A DNA stretch of 64,000 bases from Bradyrhizobium genosp. L (GTDB lineage Bacteria > Pseudomonadota > Alphaproteobacteria > Rhizobiales > Xanthobacteraceae), in assembly GCF_015624485.1 (NCBI RefSeq), contig NZ_CP061378.1, forward strand, positions 6,659,501 to 6,723,500. The letters are read 5' to 3'. The position numbers and the translations under genes were made by a program. This document shows, piece by piece, positions 25,912-34,351 of the stretch. Each line of letters begins with the position of its first letter. Position 1 is the stretch's first letter. Below the pieces are notes generated by a model, which saw only the letters and a program-made list of their open reading frames with translations, was not told the DNA's origin and ran no database searches.

Positions 25912-27657
25912 ATGCCGAAGCCAAGATCCTTTTTGCGCGTGTTCACCGAGAGCGGCCCGCTGCTCGCGCTGGCGGTCGCGCTCGTGCTTTTGATCGGCAT
26001 CGCCAGCCCCGCTTCGGCGCAATTCTTCGGCTTCCCGGGCTTCGGCTCGCCATCGCCGCCGCCGCGTCACCAGACACCGCCGCCTCGCCGCGGTGGCGAC
26101 TGGTTCGGGTCCGACTTCTTCCAGCCGTTCGAGCGGCAGCCGCAAGCCCAACCGCAGCGGCCGCGCGAGGATTTTTCCCGCGCGCCGGCGCCGGCCAAGC
26201 GTGACAGCGTGGCGGAGCGCAACGTGCTGGTACTCGGCGACGCCATGGCCGACTGGCTCGCCTACGGCCTGGAGGATGCCTATTCCGACCAGCCCGACAT
26301 GGGCGTGATCCGCCGCCACAAGACCGTCTCCGGCCTGATCCGCTATCAGCCCAAGGGCGACCCGGCCGACTGGGCCGCGGCCGCCAAGGGCATTCTGGCC
26401 AACGAGAAGCCCGATGCGATCGTGGTGATGCTCGGCCTCAACGACCGCATCCCGATCCGCGAGCCGGAGAAGAAAGTCGACAAGAAAGACGACAAGGACA
26501 AGAAGGACGCGCGCGCCAAAGGCGGCGACAAGCCGGATGCAAAGCCGGGCGACAAGGCGGATGCCAAACCCGGAGACAAGCCCGACGCCGCGGCAAAGCC
26601 TGACGACAAGCCTGTCGACGCCGAACTCGCGCCCGAGGACGCCGACAACGACAACCAGTCCGCGCCGGACAAGACGGCGCGTTCGCCCAACGGCGTCTAC
26701 GACTTCCGCGACGAGCGCTGGGTCGAGCTCTACAGCAAGAAGATCGAGGAGATGATCAATGTGCTGAAGAGCAAGGGCGTGCCGGTGCTGTGGGTCGGCC
26801 TGCCCGCGATCCGCGGCCCGAAGGGCACGTCGGACATGCTGTTCCTCGACGCGCTCTATCGTGATGCCGCCGGCAAGGCCGGTATCACCTATGTCGACGT
26901 CTGGGACGGCTTCGTCGACGAGGCCGGCCGCTTCATGCCGAAGGGCCCGGACTTCGAGGGCCAGCCGCGCAAGCTGCGCTCCGACGATGGCGTGTTCTTC
27001 ACCAAGCCCGGCGCGCGCAAGCTTGCGCATTATGTCGAGCGCGAGGTGACCCGGCTGCTCGCGGTGCGCTCCGGACCGATCGCGCTGCCGAACGAACCGG
27101 CGACGCCCGATACCAGTGCGGAGCCGGGCAAGCCGGCGCCGCGGCCGCTGGCAGGTCCCGTGCTGCCGCTGGTCGCCTCCTCGGTCGGCACCGATCAGCT
27201 GCTTGGCGGGCCGGGCTCGCGGCCCGCCGCGGTCGATGCGCTCGCCGCACGCACGCTGGTGAAGGGCGAGCCGCTGGCGGCGCCCGCCGGTCGCGCCGAT
27301 GATTTCGCCTGGCCGCGCCGCGAGATGGAACGTGAGCCGGCCAAGGGCGACGTGCCGGTGGCCGCGACCACGCCAACGGGACCTGCGGCGGCGCCGGCCA
27401 ATCCACCGCCCTCGACCACCGCGATCGCGCCGGACGGCTCGATCATCACGGCGCCGCGGCCGGCACAAAAGCGCGTGTTCCGTCCGGCCCCGACAGCCCA
27501 ACCGCCGCAAGCCCAACAGCAGCAACCATGGCTGCGTGATTTCTTTGGCTTCGGCGCGCCGCAGCAGCGCCCGCTGGTCACCCCGCCGTCGCGCCCGCCA
27601 CGACCGCCGGGCAATGTCGGCCGCTCGGCCTCGGTGCCGGGGAATGTGCAGCAGTAG
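25912..27657 (+). CDS. SGNH-hydrolase-like DUF459 protein
   Basis: A 581-residue exported protein with a signal peptide ending ASPASA, then a Pro/Arg-rich segment, then the DUF459/SGNH domain. The domain starts NVLVLGDAMADWLA, in which the usual nucleophile motif GDSL is GDAM, so the catalytic Ser is replaced by Ala in the position I can align. MLGLNDR and the C-terminal FFTKPGARKLAHYV resemble the other SGNH blocks. A Lys/Asp/Pro-rich insert with tandem GDKPDAKP-type units (about 26464-26680) splits the domain, and a long Pro/Ala-rich tail follows. The role is unknown; it is probably periplasmic and may not be enzymatic. Confidence 0.8.
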   Translation: MPKPRSFLRVFTESGPLLALAVALVLLIGIASPASAQFFGFPGFGSPSPPPRHQTPPPRRGGDWFGSDFFQPFERQPQAQPQRPREDFSRAPAPAKRDSVAERNVLVLGDAMADWLAYGLEDAYSDQPDMGVIRRHKTVSGLIRYQPKGDPADWAAAAKGILANEKPDAIVVMLGLNDRIPIREPEKKVDKKDDKDKKDARAKGGDKPDAKPGDKADAKPGDKPDAAAKPDDKPVDAELAPEDADNDNQSAPDKTARSPNGVYDFRDERWVELYSKKIEEMINVLKSKGVPVLWVGLPAIRGPKGTSDMLFLDALYRDAAGKAGITYVDVWDGFVDEAGRFMPKGPDFEGQPRKLRSDDGVFFTKPGARKLAHYVEREVTRLLAVRSGPIALPNEPATPDTSAEPGKPAPRPLAGPVLPLVASSVGTDQLLGGPGSRPAAVDALAARTLVKGEPLAAPAGRADDFAWPRREMEREPAKGDVPVAATTPTGPAAAPANPPPSTTAIAPDGSIITAPRPAQKRVFRPAPTAQPPQAQQQQPWLRDFFGFGAPQQRPLVTPPSRPPRPPGNVGRSASVPGNVQQ

Positions 27658-27735
27658 GCCGGGTTCTATCGCCGTCATTGCGAGCCAACGGGTCGGCGCA
27701 AAGCGCCGCCCGATGACGGGCGTTGCGACCCTGTC

Positions 27736-28110
27736 TCAGCCGTAATAGCGCCAGCGCGGCGGCGGGCGGCGCGGCTGTCGGGTCATCAACAGCGCCAGCG
27801 CGAAGCCAATCCCGCCGGCGATCAGGAGCGAGCCGAGCGGATTGTCCTGCACCGCGTTCGCTACCGCCTTCTGGCCGCTGCGCACCGTCTCGCCGCGATT
27901 GTCGTAGGCATCCTTGGCATAGTTGACCGCGCTGTCGGCGGCGTCGCGCGCCGCGTCCTTGGCCTGACCGTAGATATCCTGCACCCGGCCGGCTGCTTCG
28001 CGCACGCGGCCGGAAGCTTCGGTCTCGGCGTCGCCGGTCACATCGCCGACCGCGCCTTCAGCCTTGCCTGCGAATTCCTTGGCCGACCCGAAAATCCGAT
28101 CCTTGTCCAT
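27736..28110 (-). CDS. CsbD-like stress protein with C-terminal membrane anchor
   Basis: A 124-residue protein. The N-terminal part (MDKDRIFGSAKEFAGKAEGAVGD, GDAETEASG) matches the CsbD family, general-stress proteins of unknown mechanism. It is followed by an Ala/Asp-rich amphipathic helix and a C-terminal ElaB/YqjD-like glycine-containing TM (GSLLIAGGIGFALALLM). A GGAAC-N16-GGTT site lies 30 bases upstream, fitting control by the EcfG stress sigma factor. Confidence 0.85.
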   Translation of the reverse strand: MDKDRIFGSAKEFAGKAEGAVGDVTGDAETEASGRVREAAGRVQDIYGQAKDAARDAADSAVNYAKDAYDNRGETVRSGQKAVANAVQDNPLGSLLIAGGIGFALALLMTRQPRRPPPRWRYYG

Positions 28111-28139
28111 CGTGACGCTCCTTGATCTGTCAAGGAGCT

Positions 28140-28164
28140 AACCGGCAAGCCGCGCGCAAGTTCC
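28140..28164 (-). promoter_or_regulatory. Putative EcfG-type (GGAAC-N16-GGTT) promoter of the CsbD-like gene
   Basis: On the minus strand GGAAC (28164-28160) and GGTT (28143-28140) are 16 bases apart, and the start codon is 29 bases further. The EcfG consensus is GGAAC-N16/17-CGTT, so one -10 base differs. Confidence 0.5.
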
Positions 28165-28169
28165 TGTTG

Positions 28170-28904
28170 CTAGAGGATGAGCCCGCCGTCGACCACGATG
28201 GTCTGGCCGACGATGTAGGCGGCGAGCGGCGAGGCCAGGAACAGCGCGGCGCCGGCCATGTCGGCAGGCGTGCCGAGCCGCTTCAGCGGAATCCGTTCCA
28301 GCGCACCTTCGAGGCGTTTCGGATTCGCCGTCGTCACCTTGGTCATCTTGGTGTCGACCAGGCCCGGCGCGATGCCGTTGACGCGGATGCCGTGCTCGGC
28401 CCAGGCTTCGCCCAGCGTGCGCGCCAACCCGACCGCGCCGGTCTTCGAGGCGTTGTAGGCCGGATTGCCCATGGTGGAATGATAGGCCGCAGTCGAGCTC
28501 ACGATGATCAGCGATCCCTTCGCTGCACTCAGCATCGCTTCGAATTTGGTGGCGCAGGCCATCAGGCTCATCAGATTGACTTCGAGCACCTTGCGGAAAC
28601 CGTCCATCTGAAATTCCCCGCGGCGGTAAATCACCGCGCCCTGCGCCAGCACCAGGATGTCGAGCCGGTCGAATGACGGCGTGAACGATTCAATCGCCTT
28701 TGCGTCGCTGACATCGAGCTGCGCGTAAGCGAGGCCTTCGAGATCCGAGCCTTCGTCCGCCGCGTAATCGCTCGCCTTTGCGCGGGTGCCGCACACCGCA
28801 ACGCGCGCACCCTTGGCGCGGAACGCCTGCGCAATGCCGTTGCCGATACCGCTGGAGCCGCCGACCACCAGCACCTGCTTGCCTGAGAAATCGAGCTCGT
28901 TCAT
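28170..28904 (-). CDS. Short-chain dehydrogenase/reductase (SDR)
   Basis: A 244-residue classical SDR: the NAD(P) motif VGGSSGIGNG, the NxxG-region variant VLAQGAV, catalytic Ser in IIVSSTAAYHS and YxxxK in YNASK, and the C-terminal GQTIVVDGGLIL. The substrate is unknown. The ATG at 28902-28904 has AAGGAG eight bases upstream; a much longer in-frame extension has no ribosome site. It is divergent from another SDR at 29078, and the shared 173-base gap contains a truncated palindromic repeat arm. Confidence 0.88.
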   Translation of the reverse strand: MNELDFSGKQVLVVGGSSGIGNGIAQAFRAKGARVAVCGTRAKASDYAADEGSDLEGLAYAQLDVSDAKAIESFTPSFDRLDILVLAQGAVIYRRGEFQMDGFRKVLEVNLMSLMACATKFEAMLSAAKGSLIIVSSTAAYHSTMGNPAYNASKTGAVGLARTLGEAWAEHGIRVNGIAPGLVDTKMTKVTTANPKRLEGALERIPLKRLGTPADMAGAALFLASPLAAYIVGQTIVVDGGLIL

Positions 28905-28933
28905 CGCGCGTCTCCTTGTCTGGTTTCTTGATT

Positions 28934-28965
28934 GAGCATGATCCTTTGCGAAAAGCCAACGCCGG
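28934..28965. repeat. Partial palindromic repeat arm (family F remnant)
   Basis: GAGCATGATCCTTTGCGAAAA matches the left arm of the elements at 41266 and 42480, but the right arm is missing. It is a degenerate half copy between two divergent SDR genes. Confidence 0.5.
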
Positions 28966-29077
28966 ACTTGCGTCAACGCGCTACGGCCGCGCCGACGCGG
29001 CGATCGGTTTGACCTGCCTGCGGATCGGTGCCAGCGTTGTGGTATCAACAATGCAAAGAAAATCAGCGAGGTCCGCC

Positions 29078-29857
29078 ATGTCCGAATTCAGAAAGCTCAA
29101 CCGTTCGGTGCAGGGCCTCACCGTCCTCGTCACGGGCGCCGCGAGCGGCATGGGCCGCGCCACCGCGCGCGTGTTCGCCGATGAGGGCGCCAACGTCGCG
29201 GTCACCGATCTCGCCGCCGAGGCCACGCAGGCGGTGGCGAACGAGATCGCCGCGGCTGGCGGCTCGGCAAAGGCCTGGACACTCGACGTCGCCGATCGCG
29301 ATGCGATCACGAAAGTGATCAACGACGTCGCGGCGCATTTCGGCGGGCTCGACATCATCATCAACAATGCCGGCATCTCGGTGCGCGTTGCGATCGATGA
29401 TCCCGCCTACGAAGACGCCTGGGCCAAGGGCATCGCGGTGATGCTGACGGCGCATCCGCGCATCATCCGCGCCGCACTGCCTTACCTGCGCAAGTCGAGA
29501 TCGCCGCGCATCGTCAACATCGCCTCCACCGAAGCGCTCGGCGCCACTGCGCTGCACAGCCCCTACTCCGCGGCCAAAGGTGGCGTCACCAGCCTGACCC
29601 GCTCGCTTGCGGTCGAGCTCGGCCGCGAGGGCATCACCGTGAACTGCATCTGCCCGGGTCCGATCCGCACCGCGATCACCGACCGCATCTCCGAGGAGCA
29701 CAAGACGATCTACGCCAAGCGCCGCACCGCGCTCGGCCGCTACGGCGACCCCGAGGAGGTCGCGCATATGACGCTGAGCCTGTGCCTGCCGGCGGCCTCG
29801 TTCCTGACCGGTGCGGTGATCCCGGTCGACGGCGGGTTGATGGCGCGGAATGCCTGA
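29078..29857 (+). CDS. Short-chain dehydrogenase/reductase (SDR)
   Basis: A 259-residue classical SDR with VTGAASGMGRA, IINNAGIS, catalytic Ser in IVNIASTEALG, YSAAK, and the C-terminal GAVIPVDGGLM. The reaction is presumably NAD(P)-dependent oxidation or reduction of an alcohol or ketone; the substrate is not recognisable. The ATG at 29078 has GAGG six bases upstream; a second in-frame ATG at 29051 is less well supported. The TfdA-like dioxygenase follows 101 bases later on the same strand with its own promoter-like sequence. Confidence 0.88.
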   Translation: MSEFRKLNRSVQGLTVLVTGAASGMGRATARVFADEGANVAVTDLAAEATQAVANEIAAAGGSAKAWTLDVADRDAITKVINDVAAHFGGLDIIINNAGISVRVAIDDPAYEDAWAKGIAVMLTAHPRIIRAALPYLRKSRSPRIVNIASTEALGATALHSPYSAAKGGVTSLTRSLAVELGREGITVNCICPGPIRTAITDRISEEHKTIYAKRRTALGRYGDPEEVAHMTLSLCLPAASFLTGAVIPVDGGLMARNA

Positions 29858-29878
29858 TCCGCGCCCGCGCTCGAAGCG

Positions 29879-29906
29879 TTGACAGGCCGCGCGCCGGGAG
29901 TAGCCT
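29879..29906 (+). promoter_or_regulatory. Possible sigma-70 promoter of the dioxygenase gene
   Basis: A consensus TTGACA (29879-29884) is followed after 16 bases by TAGCCT (29901-29906), 52 bases before the ATG. The -35 is perfect, the -10 weak. Confidence 0.35.
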
Positions 29907-29958
29907 TCCTCGACAAACGAAGCGGGAAAGCCGCCCGCGACGCACGGGGAGATACGTC

Positions 29959-30846
29959 ATGACGGTCCTGATCCGGCAGTTGCACAAGCATTTCGTCGGC
30001 GAGGTCTCCGGCGTCGATCTGCGCAAGCCGCTGACGGAGCAGGAGGCCATCGACATCGAGGCCGGCATGGACAGATACGCCGTGCTCATTTTCCACGGCC
30101 AGGACATATCAGACGAACAGCAGATGGCGTTCGCGCTGAATTTCGGCGAGCGGGAAAAATCCCGCGGCGGCACGGTGGCCAAGAAGGAAGACTACCGCCT
30201 CTCCTCCGGGCTCAACGACGTCTCCAATCTCGGCAAGGACGGCAAGCCGCTGCCGAAGGATCACCGCACCCATCTGTTCAACCTCGGCAACTGCCTGTGG
30301 CATTCCGACAGTTCGTTCCGGCCGATCCCGGCAAAATTCTCGCTGCTGTCGGCGCGCGTGGTGAACCCGAAGGGCGGCAACACCGAATTCGCCGACATGC
30401 GCGCCGCCTATGACGCGCTCGACGACGACACCAAGGCCGAGATCGCGGACATGATCTGCGAGCATTCGCTGATGTATTCGCGCGGCTCGCTCGGCTTCCT
30501 CGATTACTCCGACGAGGAGAAGGCGATGTTCAGGCCGGTGCTGCAGCGCCTGGTGCGCACCCATCCCGGACATGGCCGCAAGTCGCTGTATCTGTCGTCG
30601 CATGCCGGCGCGATCAAGGGCATGAGCGTGCCGGAGGCACGGGTGCTGCTGCGCGATCTCACCGAGCACGCCACGCAGAGCGAGTTCGTCTATGTGCACA
30701 AATGGACGGTGCATGACCTCGTGATGTGGGACAATCGCCAGACCGTGCACCGCGTGCGCCGCTACGACCAGTCGCAGCCCCGCGACATGCGCCGCGCAAC
30801 GGTGGCGGGCACGATGCCGACGGTGGCGCAGGAGGCGGCGGAGTAA
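29959..30846 (+). CDS. TauD/TfdA-family 2-oxoglutarate dioxygenase (TfdA-alpha-like)
   Basis: A 295-residue Fe(II)/2-oxoglutarate dioxygenase. The iron ligands are H115 and D117 in LWHSDSSF plus the distal His in NRQTVHRVRRYD, which also brings the Arg that binds 2-oxoglutarate. Length and start (VLIRQLHKHFVGEVSGVDL) resemble the TfdA-alpha proteins known from Bradyrhizobium, some of which cleave 2,4-dichlorophenoxyacetate. The natural substrate is unknown, and TauD-like sulfonate use cannot be excluded. Two SDRs lie nearby, so a small catabolic unit is possible. Confidence 0.85.
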   Translation: MTVLIRQLHKHFVGEVSGVDLRKPLTEQEAIDIEAGMDRYAVLIFHGQDISDEQQMAFALNFGEREKSRGGTVAKKEDYRLSSGLNDVSNLGKDGKPLPKDHRTHLFNLGNCLWHSDSSFRPIPAKFSLLSARVVNPKGGNTEFADMRAAYDALDDDTKAEIADMICEHSLMYSRGSLGFLDYSDEEKAMFRPVLQRLVRTHPGHGRKSLYLSSHAGAIKGMSVPEARVLLRDLTEHATQSEFVYVHKWTVHDLVMWDNRQTVHRVRRYDQSQPRDMRRATVAGTMPTVAQEAAE

Positions 30847-30879
30847 GTGCGAAAACAGAAGCGGCGCAGCCAAACCAAC

Positions 30880-31009
30880 CGCTGTCGTCCCGGCGAAGGC
30901 CGGGACCCATAACCCCGACTGTTTGTGACTGCGCGATGCTGTGGCACCAGCGCGTCACCAAACCGCGCCCTGTGATTATGGGTCCCGGCCTTCGCCGGGA
31001 CGACAGCGG
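30880..31009. repeat. Long inverted repeat, family A copy 3
   Basis: CCGCTGTCGTCCCGGCGAAGG and its complement enclose about 85 bases with CCCATAAC and ATGGG boundaries. It fills the convergent gap between the dioxygenase and yqgE-like genes. Confidence 0.9.
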
Positions 31010-31020
31010 AGGATGTGGCG

Positions 31021-31689
31021 TCAGGCGTGGCCGGCGTCGTTGGAGAGCATGCCCGGATCGATGCCGATCTTCTGCAGCGCACGGGCGTATTTCTCGTCGA
31101 CGTCGTCGCCGAAGATCAGCTCTGGATCGGCATCGCAATGCAGCCAGCCATTGTGCTGGATCTCGTTCTCGAGCTGGCCCGCGGACCAGCCGGCATAGCC
31201 GAGCGCGAGGATGGCGTGCTTGGGGCCGCTTCCCTTGGCGATCGCCTTGAGGATATCGACGGTTGCGGTCAGCGAGATGCCGTCGTCGATGTTGAGCGTC
31301 GCATCCTGGATGTAGAAGTCGCTGGAATGCAGCACGAAGCCCTTGCCGGTATCGACCGGACCGCCGCGCATCACCTTCATCATCTCGGCATTTTCCGGCA
31401 GCTTGATCTGGTCCGCCTGCTGGATGATGTTGAGCTGCACCAGGAGGCCGGGAAAGTCGATGCTGCCGGCCGGGCGATTGACGATGATGCCCATGGCGCC
31501 CTCCGAGGAATGGGCGCACATGTAGATCACGGAGCGCTCGAAGCGCGGGTCGCTCATCACGGGCATCGCGATCAGCATCTGGCCGTCGAGGTAGCCATCC
31601 TCGTCCGCGTTGTGACCGATGCCGGCACCGCCGCCGGCGAGGGTCTTGCGTGTCTTCGTCGTTTTGGCCGCTTTGCCTTCAGGGCGCAT
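31021..31689 (-). CDS. YqgE/AlgH family protein
   Basis: A 222-residue protein with the UPF0301 core: [55 protein letters not shown], and [13 protein letters not shown]. The function is unproven; the Pseudomonas AlgH homologue was linked to alginate regulation. I prefer the ATG at 31687-31689 because AGGAAAGG precedes it by about nine bases; an in-frame ATG at 31717-31719 is the main alternative. It is divergent from the DsbD-like gene. Confidence 0.85.
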   Translation of the reverse strand: MRPEGKAAKTTKTRKTLAGGGAGIGHNADEDGYLDGQMLIAMPVMSDPRFERSVIYMCAHSSEGAMGIIVNRPAGSIDFPGLLVQLNIIQQADQIKLPENAEMMKVMRGGPVDTGKGFVLHSSDFYIQDATLNIDDGISLTATVDILKAIAKGSGPKHAILALGYAGWSAGQLENEIQHNGWLHCDADPELIFGDDVDEKYARALQKIGIDPGMLSNDAGHA

Positions 31690-31819
31690 CCGCAAAGGCC
31701 TTTCCTGCTGATTTGGCATCCTGATATTGGGTGGCGGTTCTGTCAATCAACCAACAGTGCGGCGATGCATCACAAGCAATTCAATGGTTTGCAACAAAAG
31801 TTGCAGGTAAAGACGTCTC

Positions 31820-32659
31820 ATGATCGTCACAGTTCCAATGCGGGCCGCGTTTTGCGTTGCCGTCATCCTGTCCGTCGCATCCATGGCGACGAAGGTTCGC
31901 GCCGACGATGCATCGCCCTGGCAGCAGGATGCGCATTCCGCGGTGCGCCTGCTTGCGGGATCGCGCAGCGGCAATGTGCTGCTCGGCGGCATCGCGTTCC
32001 AGTTGCAGGACGGCTGGAAAACCTATTGGCGGACGCCGGGCGATTCCGGCGTGCCGCCGCGGTTCGATTTCTCCAAGTCGGATAATGTCGAGGCGGTCAC
32101 CGTGATGTGGCCCGCGCCGCGGCAATTCGACGACGGCGCCGGCGGCACCTCGCTCGGCTACAAGCATCAGGTGGTGCTGCCGCTGCGCATCGTCGCGAAG
32201 AGCCCCGACAAGCCGCTGGTGCTGCGCGCCGAGATCAACTACGCGGTGTGCGAAAAACTGTGCGTGCCGGTCGATGCCAAGGCCGAGCTCGCCTTCGCGA
32301 GTGTCGCCTCGACCGAGGACGGCGCGTTGTCGGAGGCACTGAACGCAGTGCCGAAGCCCGCCAATATCGGCGACCCCAACCCGCTGACGATCCGCGATGT
32401 CAAACGCGACGGCAAGAACAACGTGCTGGTCGACGTCACCGCGCCCGAGGCCAAGGACCTCAGCCTGTATGTCGAGGGGCCGACGCCCGACTGGGCGCTG
32501 CCGGTGCCGAAGCTGGTCTCCCCCTCGCCGCCCGGCGTGAAGCGCTTTGCCTTCGAGCTCGACGGCCTGCCGCCCGGCGCGAAAGCGGACGGCGCCGCGC
32601 TGAAGCTGACCCTGGTCGGCGGCGACAAGAGCTATGAATTCAATATCAATTTGAATTGA
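31820..32659 (+). CDS. DsbD N-terminal-domain-like periplasmic thiol-disulfide protein
   Basis: A 279-residue exported protein (signal peptide to about residue 28) of the DsbD_N/DsbC-like type (PF11412). It shows WKTYWRTPGDSGVPP, GYKHQVVLPL, and the redox motif YAVCEKLCVPV with a CxxxC pair. It lacks the membrane and C-terminal domains of full DsbD, so it probably accepts electrons from a separate CcdA/DsbD-like partner not in this window. Monocistronic. Confidence 0.85.
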   Translation: MIVTVPMRAAFCVAVILSVASMATKVRADDASPWQQDAHSAVRLLAGSRSGNVLLGGIAFQLQDGWKTYWRTPGDSGVPPRFDFSKSDNVEAVTVMWPAPRQFDDGAGGTSLGYKHQVVLPLRIVAKSPDKPLVLRAEINYAVCEKLCVPVDAKAELAFASVASTEDGALSEALNAVPKPANIGDPNPLTIRDVKRDGKNNVLVDVTAPEAKDLSLYVEGPTPDWALPVPKLVSPSPPGVKRFAFELDGLPPGAKADGAALKLTLVGGDKSYEFNINLN

Positions 32660-32693
32660 GTCGCCGGCGCGAAGCAACCTCGCCGTCGTCCCG

Positions 32694-32804
32694 GCGCAGG
32701 CCGGGACCCATTACCACCGCTGCCCGCGTTGATGCGCGCTGGGGCCACAGCCTGTTCCCAAACCAATATTCGTGGTGATGGGTCCCGGCCTTCGCCGGGA
32801 CGAC
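32694..32804. repeat. Long inverted repeat, family A copy 4
   Basis: CGTCGTCCCGGCGCAGGCC and its complement (CCGGGACGACG) enclose about 70 bases. Unlike the other copies, it lies between two plus-strand genes rather than convergent ones. Confidence 0.88.
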
Positions 32805-32895
32805 GGGGCGTGCCCAACTCAATCTTAACGTTTCGTTGATAGATCGGAGGCCATTGCCGCCTGGCGGCGTTTTGGGAATTTCCGCTGTGGCCGTG

Positions 32896-34266
32896 ATGGA
32901 TCATCAATCCGCAAGCTCTGCGCCGCCAAGTCCGCTCACCCGCGTGCGTGGGCTCGCCCAGCGCGTGCTCGGCGGCACCAGTGAGGCTTCCGTCACCAAG
33001 CGGCTCGCGGGCACCATCTTCATCATCCGCGTCATCTCCGCGGTGATTGCCTATCTCGCGCAGATCCTGCTGGCGCGCTGGATGAGCGGCTCGGATTACG
33101 GCATCTATGTCTATGTCTGGACCTGGGTGCTACTGCTCGGCAGCACGATGGATTTCGGCATCGCGCCGTCGTCGCAGAAGATCATTCCGGAATACCGCGC
33201 CGGCGGCCAGGTCGCCTTGCTGCGCGGCTTCCTCTCCGGCAGCCGCTGGCTGACGCTGGCCACCTCCAGCGCGGTCGCGCTGCTGCTGGCGGGCCTGATC
33301 CACACGCTGTCGCCCTGGATCGACCCCGATACGATCGTGCCGCTCTATATCGGCTGCCTGACGCTGCCGCCCTTCGTGGTCGCCAACACCCAGGACGGCA
33401 TCTCGCGCGCGCATGACTGGATGCAGCTCGGCCTGATGCCGCAATTCATCGTGCGCCAGGGCCTGATCATCGCGCTTACCGCCGGCGCACTGGCGCTCGG
33501 CCTGCATCTCGGCGCCACCGTGGCGATGGCGACCAGCGCGGCGGCGGTCTACGTCGCCGCGATCGGCCAGATGATCGTGCTGAACCGCCGCCTCGCCGCC
33601 CATGTCGGACGCGGCGAGAAGGCCTATGACGTCAAGGGCTGGCTCGCGGTGTCGCTGCCGATCATGCTCGTCGAGAGCTTCTATCTCTTGCTCGGCTACA
33701 CCGACGTGCTGATGCTGCAGCAGTTCCGTTCCTCCGAGGAGGTCGGCGTCTACTTCGCCGTGGTGAAGACGCTGGCGCTGGTCTCCTTCATCCACTACGC
33801 GATGGCGGCGACCACGGCACATCGCTTCGCCGAATACAATGCGCAGGGCGACAAGGAACGTCTGTCGGCCTATGTCGCGCACGCCATCAGCTGGACGTTC
33901 TGGCCCTCGCTGCTCGCGACCATCGCCCTGCTCGTCGTCGGCAAGCCTCTGCTGTGGCTGTTCGGCCCGAAATTCGTCGACGGCTACGACATCATGTTCG
34001 TCGCCGCGATCGGCCTCGTGGTGCGCTCGGCGATCGGACCGGTGGAGCGGCTGCTCAACATGCTCGGCCACCAGTCGAGCTGCGCGATGGCCTATGCGGT
34101 GTCGTTCTTCATGAATGTCGGCCTCTGCATCGCGCTGGTGCCGCGCTACGGCGGCATCGGCGCTGCCGCCTCGACCTCGCTGTCGCTGACCTTCGAGACC
34201 ATCCTGCTGTTCTACGTCGTGCGTTCCCGCCTCGGGCTGCACGTGCTGGCGTTCGGCAAGCGCTGA
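32896..34266 (+). CDS. Oligosaccharide flippase / polysaccharide export membrane protein
   Basis: A 456-residue polytopic protein with about 12-14 hydrophobic helices. It resembles the Wzx/RfbX polysaccharide-biosynthesis (MATE-like) family, which moves lipid-linked glycans across the inner membrane. Conserved features are LARWMSGSDYGIYVYVW near the first helices and YTDVLMLQQFRSSEEVGVY in the middle. No glycosyltransferase neighbours are present, so the glycan is unknown. I start at the ATG at 32896; an in-frame TTG at 32836 would add 20 residues. Confidence 0.85.
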   Translation: MDHQSASSAPPSPLTRVRGLAQRVLGGTSEASVTKRLAGTIFIIRVISAVIAYLAQILLARWMSGSDYGIYVYVWTWVLLLGSTMDFGIAPSSQKIIPEYRAGGQVALLRGFLSGSRWLTLATSSAVALLLAGLIHTLSPWIDPDTIVPLYIGCLTLPPFVVANTQDGISRAHDWMQLGLMPQFIVRQGLIIALTAGALALGLHLGATVAMATSAAAVYVAAIGQMIVLNRRLAAHVGRGEKAYDVKGWLAVSLPIMLVESFYLLLGYTDVLMLQQFRSSEEVGVYFAVVKTLALVSFIHYAMAATTAHRFAEYNAQGDKERLSAYVAHAISWTFWPSLLATIALLVVGKPLLWLFGPKFVDGYDIMFVAAIGLVVRSAIGPVERLLNMLGHQSSCAMAYAVSFFMNVGLCIALVPRYGGIGAAASTSLSLTFETILLFYVVRSRLGLHVLAFGKR

Positions 34267-34351
34267 AAGCGCCGGCCTCACCCTGTGGGGTGAGGTCGGG
34301 AACCGGGCTCGCTGCTATCTTGCAGATAGCAGGACGGCCACGGAGCGCGCC

